A DNA stretch of 64,000 nucleotides, from NCBI GenBank assembly GCA_002914805.1, contig JXTB01000103.1:153660-217659 (forward strand). Direction: 5' to 3'. Below the pieces are notes generated by a model. It ran no database searches. It saw only the letters and a program-made list of their open reading frames with translations, and had not been told where the DNA came from. This DNA is from Parasponia andersonii. Lineage: Eukaryota; Streptophyta; Magnoliopsida; Rosales; Cannabaceae. The stretch's first letter is position 1. Every line of letters starts with the position of its first letter. Positions 27,478-40,390 of this stretch are shown one piece after another. A program made the position numbers and the translations under genes.

Positions 27478-28538
27478 TTCTGGAGAGCTTCAACAGGCAT
27501 CAGTCAGCTTCTACTGTTGAATTCGAATAAAACCCAGTTGGGAAAACTCTGAAATGTACCGAGAAAATCACGAGAACCACGAAAAAAAAAGAAAAAAAAG
27601 AAGAAAAAGAAGCTTCAGGATTCCATTTTTGGGGACATGAAAATCTCGAGCTAGGAGTTAAGAATGAAGAGGTTTTTTCTCTCTCTAGATTGAAGTAGAG
27701 GATTTCAGTAGAAAAATAGGAAAGGACTTAAAGCCCAGAAGAAATTTGTTACCGGAAAAGGGTTTTATGGTACAAAACAAAACAAAACATAAGGATATGC
27801 ACTTGTACAAGATTCAGATTTGTAGTTGAGCTTTTGGTACTAGTTAAAATGGCAGATAATTAACTAGTTTTATTGTTTTAATAGGGAGGAAAAAAAAAAA
27901 AAAAAAGGAGTGTTTGGAGGAAACCCAGATGAGAATTAATCCCAAAAAAGTTAAAATTTTGATGCAAGAAATTAAATACGGAGGGTTTTTGATGAATTGT
28001 GTTTTGGTATATTAATGGCAGTGTACAGCTTGGAAAAAGAAAGAAACAGGGAAAACTCACCAACCCAGAAGGGAAAAATAAGGACTCTGGAAACCTTGGA
28101 GGCTTTGGCATTTTATGAGTATATTTATTACTATATTTTATTATTATTAATAAAAACCATTTCCTCTGCAAAACCCAAAATGGTTACAAACAAAAAATGC
28201 AGGATCGTATTAATTTGGTTACACATTTTTGGCAAGAAAACAATTTCTGAATTTTGATTAAGATAAAACTAAAAGAGAGAGAATTATATATAGAGTTATC
28301 CAGATGGGCAAAACTGCAAAAGCCAGAAAGGTAACTTTTTCAAGAGGAAGAAAATGTGGGAGAGTAAAAAGGAGAAGTGGTAGAAGTTTTGAGAGGTGAG
28401 AAATAATGTCTTATTTTTCTCCACTGGACATGGGAATGAAATGGTGCTGAAAATTTGCAGCCAAAGAAAAAAATAAAAAAATATATAGTAAAATAAAAAC
28501 ACAGAAAAAAAAAAAAGAAAAAAAAGGTTAAAGTGTAT

Positions 28539-28576
<38 letters not shown>

Positions 28577-28700
28577 GAGCGAGAAGGAATAAATAATTGA
28601 TTGATTGGCAAAGGAGCTTCTTTGATGTTTGAGTTCGAAAGAGCTGTCAGTGTCTGATTCCCAAACGCACATTTACACATGCGTTTCACTTTCACATATA
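27478..28700 (-). promoter_or_regulatory. 5' region of the DUF936 gene
   Basis: Upstream of the ATG lie purine-rich tracts (27582-27615, 27888-27906) and a (GA)n microsatellite at 28542-28573. On the coding strand these are CT-rich, a common composition for plant 5' UTRs and core promoters. The transcription start cannot be fixed. Confidence 0.4.
28542..28573. repeat. (GA)n microsatellite
   Basis: Sixteen GA dinucleotides upstream of the DUF936 gene; (CT)n on its coding strand. Confidence 0.95.
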
Positions 28701-28736
28701 AACTGACACAAATATTGTGTATATTATTTCACACTT

Positions 28737-28763
28737 AAAAAAAAAAAAAAAAAAAAAAAAAAA
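28737..28763. repeat. Poly(A) run of 27
   Basis: An uninterrupted run of A. I see no clear retroposon body next to it, so it may be simple slippage. Confidence 0.9.
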
Positions 28764-31489
28764 GCTGATCCACTTTGGCTTTCTTGACTGGGGTCGTCTC
28801 TCTCACACTCCCAGAAGCCAGAGAGAAATATTATTAAAAATATGGTGAAAAACTGAAAATTGAAAGCATGCAACTAGTGAGAGGGGAAAAGAGAGGGGCT
28901 ATGAAATTGTTTTTTTTTTTTTGGCTCATGAAAATTATTATTAATTTGTCGCGGAAAAAAGGCCTATATAGAATTGTTACAGAAACTGTATAAGAATCTT
29001 GGAAGAGAACGAAAACAATATTGTTTTTTTGTTTTTCTTTTTCTGTTAATAATTTATTGAATTTTAAAATTCTTTCAGAATAGGAAATTTATTTTTTAAT
29101 CGCAAATCTTTGATTGGTCTTTTTTTTTTTAATATTTGTGTTTTAAAATAATTGTGTGTTAGTGTACGCAAATGGTTGCATGTGCTCGGTAATGGGGTAA
29201 TAGGAACAAGGTAATGGCGTGTCGGCTACCTGAAAAGGTATCACATCCAAAATATAACGGCTGAGCCTGTAGCTGAATATTTTTACTTGAGACTTTTTTT
29301 AAAAAATAATATTAATGTATATTTATTTCCTTTTTGTTTTTCTTTTTTTTTTTTTAAAGGAACGTATATTTATTTCTTGAAGACTCCCTCATTTATAAAA
29401 ATATATTTTATGGATAAATAAATAAACAAATAAATGTAATCCAGATTCATTATTTTCCAGCACCGTAACCAACACGTGACAAGTATGGATGGTATAAACT
29501 GACCTTAGAAGCTTACCCATTTTTTTTTTTTCAAGAGATAATGGAAAATCATGAAACATAACTACATTAACGTCTTGCCTCATTATGCTATTTTTTTTTA
29601 ATCCATATATACACATTTGGGAAATAGGTTATAAAAACCCATAATGACAGAAATACAAATACAAATATAATTTTTTTGTAACTCTATTTATAACTCAGAG
29701 TAGAAACTGAACGTTGAATAACTCACAGTAGTATTTGTGTGTGAATATGAGTAACAATGTTCTTTCAATTTTATTTTTATTTTTTGCTTAATACATAATT
29801 ATAAATGCTATTAAATATGATGACTTGCTACTTTGCCAGCATTGAATGAATGATTTAAACATGGAGTGAAGACAATATATTTGGTTGGGCAAAAATAAAG
29901 AAAGAGGTAAATAGAAAAACCTGATCGTAATATATTACCTTGTGTAACTCAATTACAATGAGATACTTGCTCGATTTTGGGTATCAATGGAGATTTTTGC
30001 TCCCATTATGCCTCAAATTTGAATTGTAGATTTCTCGGATGTGATAAGGTAGAATTTACATGTTTATATCGTACAGTGGGCAAACAATCCATTTCGTTCC
30101 CACTCGGCTTGATAGGAATTACACATATTTTTAGTGAAAATACCCAAATTAATGGCAACATTGAATGAGACCTTACTTTTAGTGTGACATTGATTGCCAA
30201 AATAACCATATTCTTAGGTGATAGAGCATTGGAGAATCAAAATATCAAATAACTTGATCTTAGCAGACTAATCTCAGAATTGAACACATACTCGACCAAA
30301 TGAGTCCAAAGGAAACCTTAGATCTGTGTGATAAATAATGAATTTGTTCAATATATTAGTTCTAGTTGGTAATCATATTAATTTTTAAAATAATGTTTTT
30401 TCTTTTGAACATAACTTATTTTGTAAAAATGAACGAAGAAAATTATCATAATATTCCTCAGGATTTTCTCTTTTTCATGGAAACCGTTCGGTTTTTAAAC
30501 ATATCAGAAAACCCCTTTAGATTGGATTCTTTAGCAAAAAAGCCCTTGAAATTTAAGATTGTACTAAAACTTTTATGTATTTTACACTAATTGTCTAAAA
30601 ATCTAGCTTATATTTCACCATTTCATATGGAGATATTTGATGTATTTTTAAAATTGTCGAATAGTTTTTATCCTACAAAACCCATCTGACAGGGAATTTT
30701 ACAATATATCACAAAAACATTTGGGGTTTACCAAAAGATCGAAAAGAAATATATGAACTTTTATGATAAATTCTCACAAAATAAATAATATCTCGAATAA
30801 TTAGTCATTTTATCTTCCATCATTTGCCTATTAGTATGAATTATCATTACACTTTTGATCTTGTATTCAAGTATTTTTTAGATAATAAATTTTTTTATCA
30901 CTTAAATATTAATACCGTTAGAAATTTTTTTTATCACTTAAATATTAACACCGTTGGAGGCCGTTCATTGATAAGGGTCAAATAATCTTTCTCCTGTTGA
31001 AGAGCTAAATAAATGCTCTAGCTCTGTTTTACTGGAGATTTCCTAACAACTAATTTTTTTGTATGATCAAGTAAATAAAACAAATTTCAAGCAAAAAATA
31101 AATAAATAAAAAGAGATAAAAAAGCATTTTTTACATGTTTAAAAATATGTATACATATATATATAACAAAAAACATAAAGGAGATATAATATAGTAGTTT
31201 TGCGTTCATTTAGAAATCATGTCTCATAAGGTACATCATTTCATATCCAAGAAATTCTTTAGAAAGTAAAATTATTATGTGGTCCTTATCTACTAATACT
31301 CTTCTAATAGTGTTTATGAGCACTTAAATACAAAATCAAAAAATGAGGAGATAAATTTATATTACGTGCAAAATAACAAATTATAACTAATTATTCTGAC
31401 ATGATATTTCTGATAAGAGGTTGGACTATGGTTTTTTCCACGCCATTACTTGAAATGCATTTTGGTCCGCAGGAAAGCATAGTAATATA

Positions 31490-31800
31490 AGGGCATGTTT
31501 GTTTCACGAATTCCATTCAATTTAAATAGAAAACTCATTAGAATGAGTGTTTGCTTCAATAATTCAGTTTTTCATTCAAATGGCTCATCGGTCACATCAA
31601 TCATTGAAATGAGTTTTTTTTTATCTTATAATGAAAATAGAGTCTATGAGGTATTTTTGAATAGTTCGTTCTAATGTCTCACATTTTAATTACAACTCAT
31701 TCCAATTTATTTCACTTTAAATGTTTCTCATTCTCGTTATAATACATTCCACATTTTATATTTAAATACGCTCATTCAAATAGGTAAACCAAATTGGACC
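31490..31800. mobile_element. Possible MITE
   Basis: The segment begins GGGCATGTTTGTTTCACGAA and ends with GGTAAACCAAATTGGACC, a loose inverse of the start. The interior repeats CATTC/GAATG phrases. Boundaries and class are uncertain. Confidence 0.3.
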
Positions 31801-33332
31801 TTTAACTTTTGGAATGCAAATAAAGAAACTACCAATATAAAACTGAAAATTAAAAAAAAATGTTGGGCATTCTATATATATATTTTAAAAAAATAATGTT
31901 TTTCGATTGGACTCATAGACATAATTAAAAAAAATATTCCTTAAACTTCAAAATCAAGTAATTTTGACACTATTACTCTTATAATTTTAAAATTTTGGTA
32001 CCGAAACAAAACTTGTGCAACAGTACATAAAATCTTTAGAACATTGTACCGATACAACTACTAGTATATTCTTATTTAAGTTTACTTTCAGATTATTTGT
32101 ATTAATATTGGTAGTTCACTGTTAGAAGATTAGTCGTTTCTGGTTGGTGAGCTAAAGAAGTATAGCCCGGAAAATGTGGCTGACCTTATCCTACGACGCA
32201 TTTAATTTTTAATCCAAAAGTACAATATGCATAACTAATTGTCCATGATTATTTTAGAGTAAACAAAAAATCATGATTTCGTAGTTGCTAGTTACTAACT
32301 CAGGATTTGTTAGTTTGATAGCCTGATACTTATATAATAATAATATGGTACTTATATAATAATAATATATTAAGTATAGGCGTATAGCCTATAGGCACGT
32401 GGTTTTCACCAAATTAAATTAATTGTTACACTTGATAGGATACTAAAGTGTACACGCATGTATACCTTAAGAGCTAATTAAATTGAAAACCTCTATTTTC
32501 TTGTACACAAAACCTTAATTCCCATTTTAGTTCATAAATTTTGAGTAACGACATAGATACCTTAAGATGTTAAGCATTATTTGATGTGTATCCGTTTTTC
32601 ATTGGAAGAAAAAATGAATATATTGGGTCTTATACATAGTGCTACTTAAGTGTTATTCTGTTTTCTAGTAAAAAAAACATATACCTCGTATGGTATCGGC
32701 ATCTTAAAGTACTCATAGCATTCATTTTAAATTTTTTGCGTTCAATTTAGTATTAAATTGAAATAATAATACAATGATAAAAGCTCTACAACTTGTTAAA
32801 TATTAATTAATGTAATTACTACTGTTATTCTCCATTTATACTTAGTATCAATTCTCGTACATATCTCTCCAATGGTCTTCCATCGAGACGGGAATTATTA
32901 TCTAAGATCGTAATTCTAACTTTGATGAACTCAAAACGATAACTACAAAAATACAAACAAACCAAAAAGATTAGAAACAAACAAATTTACTGAATTTTCA
33001 CCTGTTTGATACTTGGGTCTCTTAAATAAAAAGTACTTGTGTTTTCTAGTCCTAAATAATTTGATCATTTTTTTTAGGTCAGTAATGTAACAGTTGATTA
33101 AGTACGAGTTTGATTAGGAGCTATTTTATAAATCCTTATGTTTTTTTGTGAAATATTTTATAAATCTTTAATTTAAGAACTAAACTGTCCCTTGCATATG
33201 ACTAGGGTTAGAATTGTTAATTATGTATGCATGTTTCTAATTTTCAAAAAACATTAATGGTGTAGTGTTATTTAGCATAAACATTGGAAAGAATGTTTTT
33301 GCAAAAACAACAGTAGATTAAATAGAGGCATT

Positions 33333-33335
<3 letters not shown>

Positions 33336-33369
<34 letters not shown>
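33336..33369. repeat. (TA)n microsatellite
   Basis: About 16 TA dinucleotides. A second tract of similar length follows at 33624-33653. Confidence 0.95.
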
Positions 33370-33371
<2 letters not shown>

Positions 33372-33620
33372 GAATTTATTTGCAAAGTAATAAAAAGGAA
33401 AAAATAAAAGGTGAATATCAGCGAACATTAAATATGGGCATTAATTGAGTAATTTTTTTATTTATATTTTATCAAATTAAAAATTATTACACATATTTTT
33501 TATAATAAAATATAAAAAAAAATAAAAATATTAAATAATATATATTTATTTTTATTATTATTTTCTAACTGCTCAAATCAAAATCAAATCAAATCGACTA
33601 AAAAAATGCTTATAAATAAG

Positions 33621-33657
<37 letters not shown>

Positions 33658-34378
33658 TAAAAGCTTACTTGGAAAACGGTAGGTAATGTCATATTTATTT
33701 TAGAGAAAAAGGAAAAGAAAGTACATTGACACTAATAATGGGAGAACCTTTCACGATTGATAGTTGACATGACTATGTCAACCACCAAGTTGCCTAATTA
33801 ATTTTAGCAGTTACCACGATTCAATAATCTAACATCATTTTGCTTCCATAACATCATAACGAATGATTAAAACCTAAAACATAAGTGTTAATTAGGTCAT
33901 ATCATGCTTGCTAATACACATTAGTTTTTCTTTCTTTTATTTTCTCTTTCCCCTTAAAATACTAATATAAGAGTTTACATAGCAAATTTGTGTTTCACCT
34001 TTTTTTTCTTTTTTTTTTTTTTAAGTCGAAATAAAAAAGTTGAAATGACTTATCAAGCAAAATGTTTCTAAGCTCTACGTAGAAAAATGTGAATTAACTT
34101 AATATTTTTTTCAAAAAAAAAAGAAGAAAAAACAACAGCATGACATTACATACGTTGGAAGGCTTAATATATAATGTTTCGTAAGAAGCGGTCTCACTTA
34201 TATAAACAATTGGAAGAGGAAAACAGTGAGTACTTAAAAAAAAAATAGTTAAATAAACTATTCGAAGAGTTGAAACAAATAATTAATGAACAAGTTAAAT
34301 TGATATAGTACTACAATCTAAGTGTTCTTATAATTATTTATTTTTTATAGTTCGTTAAAGGTGAAGCGAAAAGTACTA

Positions 34379-34831
34379 CAAATGCTTGAACTATGGATAT
34401 TGTGATATTTTGGTCCCCGATGTTCTAATTTTGGCAATTAAAAATTTCCAATCCTTCCGATTCATTGAAATGAGGTTCAAATAATGTTTAATAAAACAAT
34501 ATACGTGGTAGCATAGAAAAGGGTATGTAAGAGAAGATATAAACTGAACATACTCATATTTTTTAAAGTTTTTAGAGATATAAATTTGAGAAAATATTTT
34601 TTATAGTTGTTCTGTTTATGCTCAAAATTCCTAAATGACTCCTGACATATACTTTTGAATATTACCACAAGCTTCTTTAATGTATTTTTGTGAAAATATT
34701 TAATAACAAATTACAACTGAGACTTAATTACACAAAATTAGAAAATTTAAGAAGTTAATTGTTAAATTAGAACTTTGAAGACCAAATTGTTATAAAATCT
34801 AAAATTCAGGGACTATATGTATCATAAACCC
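34379..34831. repeat. Dispersed repeat family 1, copy 1
   Basis: It contains TTTTGGTCCCCGATGTTC and TTTTGGCAATTAAAA at the left, and inverse-like phrases (AATTAGAACTTTGAAGACCAA) at the right. The same arrangement recurs at 47003-47627, so this is a MITE-like family with diverged inverted ends. Confidence 0.5.
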
Positions 34832-35246
34832 TTAAAAATTATTTGCTAAGTTTGCATGCCAAACTCGTAATCAAATGTCAGTTTGATCCACTGTCCCGCA
34901 GGCAATAGAAAAAACAAAACAAAACAGAAGCGTTAGATAATGGTTACTGATGTAATTATATATTGTTGGATTAGTTTCCAACAAATGATTTCAATCCACT
35001 GTTTCCAAGTTTCTTCTGAGTTGATCACTAACCAAGGCGGGATAAAGACCTAAAAATTCTTCCATATACATATGCTATAAAATCAAATTGATATAGTTTC
35101 AGCAAAGAAATAACGATAGTTTGAATTGAAAATAATGCTACTTGCTATTTATTGACGAAGACTTGGTTAAGACATAGACTTGAGTGTTTTTTGATTGGTG
35201 CCATTCGGATGTTACTTATTCTCATGCTCATAGTGTGGATTTCGCT

Positions 35247-35756
35247 GGTCATGTTTGGTAAATTGTACAAAAATTATGTACTGTATTAAACATAATATTA
35301 TATTTGGTTGTGTTTTTTGTATTGTATTTTTTAATACGACATCAAAATTTAATATAATACAAAAATTATAATGTAATATGGAAAAAAAAAAAGATTTGTG
35401 TTATACTTTATTATAATATTGACTCTTAAATTCTCTCTCATCATTTTTTTTTCTCTATTTTCTCTTATATAAGTGATATTTTTCTAAATATTTTTTAAAG
35501 TGATATTTTTCAAAACTTGAAATTAGAAATTTGTATTTTACAATAAATAGCTTTTGAAAGTGGTATCTTAGAAGTGCTATTTTCAAAATTATGTTTTAGA
35601 ATAGTATTTTTCTAAATAAACTTTTAAAAGTAGTATTTTTCAAAAATTACAATTCAGTACAAAACCAAACATTGGAGTGTAATAAAACGATATAATACAA
35701 TGTAATATAATATATTATAATACAATTCAATATAATATGGGGTACCGAACATGACC
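35247..35756. mobile_element. MITE with GGTCATGTT(T/C)GGTA inverted ends
   Basis: The left end is GGTCATGTTTGGTA; the right end TACCGAACATGACC is its inverse with one change. The interior is rich in TATAATA and TGATATTTTTCTAAAT phrases, the latter shared with the element at 18696-19421. No target duplication is obvious. Confidence 0.65.
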
Positions 35757-36078
35757 CAAAGATTTATTTTGTACTGATCTTAATTATCTTTGTCGCTATT
35801 ATTGGACTAAGTTGAATTGATCTTAACATAATACAATTTCTATTCGGCTCTGTCAAGTTTTTTCTTCAAAAAAAAAATAAAACTTTGGCTTTGACAGATT
35901 TGCCACTCAGTATTGCATCGAGCTTAATTAGAATTTGTTGGGGCCGATTGCTTTTAAAGGTCAAGCTATAAATAACTGTTGCTAGATGGGTAATAAACGT
36001 CACAAAAATAATAGAGAAGTGCTTTGGAACATAACCTTCAAATTTTCAAATATTTGACGTTAAAAAAAAGTTTAAGGT

Positions 36079-36529
36079 TAAATGACTAATTAGTCCTTGA
36101 ACCAAGGAGAGTGTCTCATTTTGGTCTTTGAATTTTAAGTTACACCATATTAGTCCTTAAACTACTAAAAATATTTTATTTTAGTCATTTTTATACATTT
36201 TGTTTGACTTTTATCTGAATGAGCATATGAGTTACATTTTTCGTCTAATGTGCAACTAATTTTTATTTAACCAATCATTTTTAAAATATCTTAATTTATA
36301 TTCTAATATCTTTATAGTATTGGACTATACTTTAGATATGACATAAGTATAATAAAATAATAAATGTGTCTCATATACTCATTATGTAAAGAATAAAATA
36401 AAATATATAACAAAAAGAATTAAAATGAGACTTTTTTGATAATTTAAGAACCAAGATGGCGTAATTCAAAGTTTATGGATCAAAGTGAAATTTTTATCAT
36501 AATTTAGGGACTAGCGAGATCATTTATTC
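36079..36529. mobile_element. MITE-like family 2, copy 1
   Basis: Imperfect inverted ends of about 45 bp: TTAGTCCTTGAACCAAGGAG at the left, and at the right the inverse of TAGTCCCTAAATTATGATAA. Related copies lie at 43545-43900 (same strand, incomplete) and 52498-52990 (opposite strand). Confidence 0.6.
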
Positions 36530-37518
36530 AAAAATTAGAGATGGTTTTATTGTATTTGGTTTCTTACAATTATATAATATAGAGATAACTGCAAAAAAAA
36601 AAAAAATACCTTGAAGTATGACCTTTCTGCAATTTTAATCATGACTGTTAGTTTGTGCAAAATTATATCTTCACATTTCAAATTTTTATAAATGTGTACC
36701 TTTTGTATACAAATTGGGTAATTTTTATCGACTATTTTGAGTTATTTTCAATAACTTTTTGGTCTTAGTCAACAAAAATAAGATATTTTCAATTCATATT
36801 CTATTTTTTATGAAAAATTTATTGGTCAATTTATATACAGAAAGTACAAATTTTGATGAGATTTAAAATGTAAAGATAATAATTTTGTAGTTAATGTTAA
36901 AATTGCAAAAAGATCATATTTCATGTTTTTTTTTATTTGCAAATAACTATATATATATATATGTATATATTATATTTCAATAACAATAAACAAATAAAGT
37001 AACGAAATAAGGCAAATGGTTTTAATAATTTTGAAAATGACTATAAGTTTGATTCTTATTTAAGCACCACTTTCGCAATAGAGATGTTTCAACCGTTAAA
37101 TTAGTTAACTTTACACACAAAGAAGAAGGGAAAAAAAAACTGGCTAATTAGTCATCTCGACCATCAATATTTTTTTCCCTTAAATCTTTTTATGTTAGCA
37201 AACGTCTATTTTTTTTTTTTTTTTTTATTTTGAATGCGGCCAATGTCTATTTCTAAGACTATAATTAACAACAAAAATTTATTGACAACTGAGTTTTGAT
37301 ATCATCTTTTTTTATTTTTGTGTAATTGATATCATAAAAACATGAATTAAAACATAAATGAAAATTTTCTAAGGAGTGCATTTTGGGACTATATCTGTTT
37401 AGTGGCAATAAATATCCAATTTGACACTCAAATACTTATCTATTTGATAAATAAATAGATCCGTACGTAATCGATATTTTTCTTTTTTTTTTTTCCTGTT
37501 AACAAAATAAATTCAACC

Positions 37519-37670
37519 ATATTATATGCTTCATTGTGTATAAATTTTGACTAGAAAAGCATGGTCAAATAGGTGTATTATATATATATATATATGCACA
37601 CCAATCGTATTATATGCTTGATTGTGTATAAAAAAGCATGGTCAGCATGGTCAAATAGGTGTATCATATA
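37519..37670. repeat. Imperfect direct duplication
   Basis: The phrase ATTATATGCTTCATTGTGTA followed by AAAGCATGGTCAAATAGGTG occurs at about 37519-37583 and again, slightly altered and with an inner GTCAGCATG repeat, at about 37607-37670. Confidence 0.6.
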
Positions 37671-38184
37671 AATAAGAAAAAAAATAGTATTAATAATAAT
37701 GTACTCATTATAACTGTTGAATCAATTTTTTTATAACTGTTGAATCAATTTTTGACATGATTCAACGGTTAAAAAAAAATATATCTACATGTATATATAT
37801 ATACCATAGGGCACGCGCACAGAATTTATATATTCACTTATATAAGTTCTTACCTCACTGGACCTCCATAATCTTAAAAAAGTGATAATCATATCTGTTC
37901 TTTGATTAGTAAGAAGAACAACCGTATGATAGCTGAGAAAGAAAAGATGTTTAGCAAATACAATCACGAAAAAGTTAAAAAATTTCCATTTAGAGAAAAT
38001 CTTAAATTATATTCTACGTGTTGCGTTTGGTCAAATTTGCTAACTGCAGGTTTACATAAACTATACAATTGTAATTTGGTTGTTTTGATTAATAGGCTGA
38101 GATCAAATTGTAGGTGCATTCTCAGTAGGTTAGTATTAGCCATTTTAGTAAATTCGTTTTTATTGAAAAGATGACCGAGCTATG

Positions 38185-38353
38185 TGGACACTATATATTG
38201 CATCCATAAACGTTTTGAGAATAGAAATTACGTCTCATATCCACAAATTATATTTATCCACAGACAAATTTCCTGTTTTCATGAAATTTGAACTCAACTA
38301 TGGCTGGGTTTCAAGTTAATTATTACGGGAATGGATGCAACATATAGTGTCCA
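38185..38353. mobile_element. 169-bp foldback element with 23-bp inverted ends
   Basis: The ends TGGACACTATATATTGCATC (first 20 bases, 38185-38204) and their inverse at 38331-38353 match over 23 bp with one mismatch. CTATG occurs at both outer edges, offset by one base on the right, so a short target duplication is possible. The size fits a small MITE; the hairpin could also give small RNAs. Confidence 0.65.
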
Positions 38354-39525
38354 ACTATGAATTCAACTATGGCTGAAGCTAGACGAGTTTTCGGTATCAA
38401 AGAATAACGCAAATGAGACCATATCTTCATATCCATACCTCATAGATGCTTTATAGTAGTGCGTCTTTGTCCATCTCTAGCAAGAAAATAAGACTTTTCT
38501 TGGTATTCTTCTTGATCTTCAATCGGGTCTTTGATTTCTTGTAAGGGAGTTTGTTGCTGTTTCAATTCTTCCTGAACGCTTGGCCTCTCATCTTGGCATT
38601 TAGTGAGAGTCTGGTCAACATTTTCCTTTTTCGGCATGCTCGCCTCATCAAAGATAACGTCTCAACCCATACTTTCTTCTTTGATTCTATATCCTATATC
38701 ATATATACCCTTTCCCACCTTTTGGGTAGCCGAGGAAGATGCACTTATCTGACTTAGCATCTAACCTCGTTCGCTCATCATTTTATACTGCATATATGTT
38801 GAACATCCAAATGTTCGTAAATTATAATAGTTAACTAGCTTTCCTGTCCAAACCTCCACAAGGACTCTAAAATTAATGGCTGAGCATGTGGATCAATTTA
38901 TCACATACTTATCAGTGTTTACTGCTTCTAGCCAAAGTTTCTTCGACAATATCTTTTGTTGACTCTCATGCAATGAGATCATTTCAACAAGGTTTTGTTC
39001 ATTCTCTTGGCAACTGTATTTTGTTTTGGAGTTTTCTTTATTGTAAAATGTTGTGTGATGCATTCAATCTTTCAATACTCAAAGAAAGTATTTTCTCTGT
39101 ATTCCCATTGTCAGCTAATTTTCTGCCAATCTACTCGTCAGTTTTAGGCTTTCAGCTTTCCACTGCTTAAATATGGTGAATACCTCAAATTTGTGTTGCA
39201 CGAAGTACACCCACACCTACATCTTTGGAGTAATCATGGATTAAACTAACAAAATAAATGGATCCTCCATGTGATGCAACTAGAAATGGCCCCCACATGT
39301 CTGTATATAAGTAGTCTAAAGTACCATTGTTTTTGGTTAAAACATCGTATAGTCTAAAGTACCCTTGCTACTGAAGGAAGATGTATTAAAGCTAATCCTC
39401 TTGTACTTTTCTATAATACAAAATTTGCAAAAGTTCATTTGCCATGCTTTCACACCATGGACGAGACTCTTATGCAATCATTAAGCTCGCGTTTATCGAG
39501 ATGGCCTAGTTGCATGTGGCATAAC

Positions 39526-40306
39526 TTAAGTATCATTTGGTTGCAAAGTGAAAATGGAATAGAAATGATAAGGGTAATAAGAATGGAACGAAAATAAAAA
39601 TGGAATAAAAAAAATTAATTTATTTATTTACTTGATAATTAGGAATTCTTGTCTAAACGAGGATTATTATATTTGATTTATAAGAATAAAATAGAATTAA
39701 TATTATTTAAACCAAAATATTCTTATTATTAGAAAAATTGTACATATAGTTAAATTGGTACAAAAATTGAATTTTTTTCATTAAAATTAATTCTTTTTTT
39801 TTTAATACAACTGATTATAATACAAGTAAGAATTATGCCATAAAAACGAATCTGATTCTATCGGCAACATTTTTCACATTCATTCTTAAACAAATTTAAT
39901 TAAAGGACAAGTTGCACCACTATTAAATAAATTTAATTAAAGGCAACTTTTTTCACTACTATCATTCAATTTTTTTGTTTTTATATAAGAAATTGAACTT
40001 CTTTCTAGAAAAACAAGATATGAACAAAAAAGGACGACCAGGGGACCTTCTTTAAACAACGACTAGCAGCTCTTCCTTTTTGCATGATGACCAACTAGCA
40101 GGGAGGTCTGAGCGAGAATTGAAGAAAAGAAAGGATAGTTTAGGACACTTGAATTATGGGCTGAATGAAAAGGCATTTTAATTGGTTTAGTTTAGGAAAA
40201 GCTTTTCATCCATGTAGCTGAATCCTAACCAAACACCTGAATGAGCTTTTCATAGGAACAACAATTCCATTCATAAGCCTATTGATACCAACCAAATGCC
40301 ACCTTA
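39526..40306. mobile_element. Harbinger-like MITE nested in the Copia remnant, TTA target site
   Basis: The element (39529-40303) starts AGTATCATTTGGTTG and ends CAACCAAATGCCACC, which are mutual inverses in their core CATTTGGTTG. TTA flanks it at 39526-39528 and 40304-40306. Copia sequence continues on both sides (HMQLGHL to the left of the insertion), so the MITE came later. Confidence 0.65.
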
Positions 40307-40390
40307 GTGTAATCACAACTAGATTATTCTTGTNGCCTATTGATACCAACCAAATGCCACCTTAGTGTAATCACAACTAGATTATTCTTG
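40277..40390. repeat. 56-bp exact repeat around an N (probable assembly artefact)
   Basis: The segments 40277-40332 and 40335-40390 appear identical and are separated only by T and an N at 40334. The repeated unit includes the right end of the MITE and its TTA. Confidence 0.85.

Larger units (their letters stand above)
28765..34370. other. Intergenic AT-rich region
   Basis: No gene is recognisable; all open frames are short and lack family motifs. The region contains a 39-bp imperfect tandem repeat at about 30890-30960 (TTTTTTATCACTTAAATATT twice), a possible MITE at 31490-31800, and (TA)n tracts at 33336-33369 and 33624-33653. Confidence 0.5.

Noticed and set aside
28340..28672. 110-codon minus-strand frame
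   Set aside because: Ser-Leu run comes from the (GA)n microsatellite and Phe runs from poly-A.
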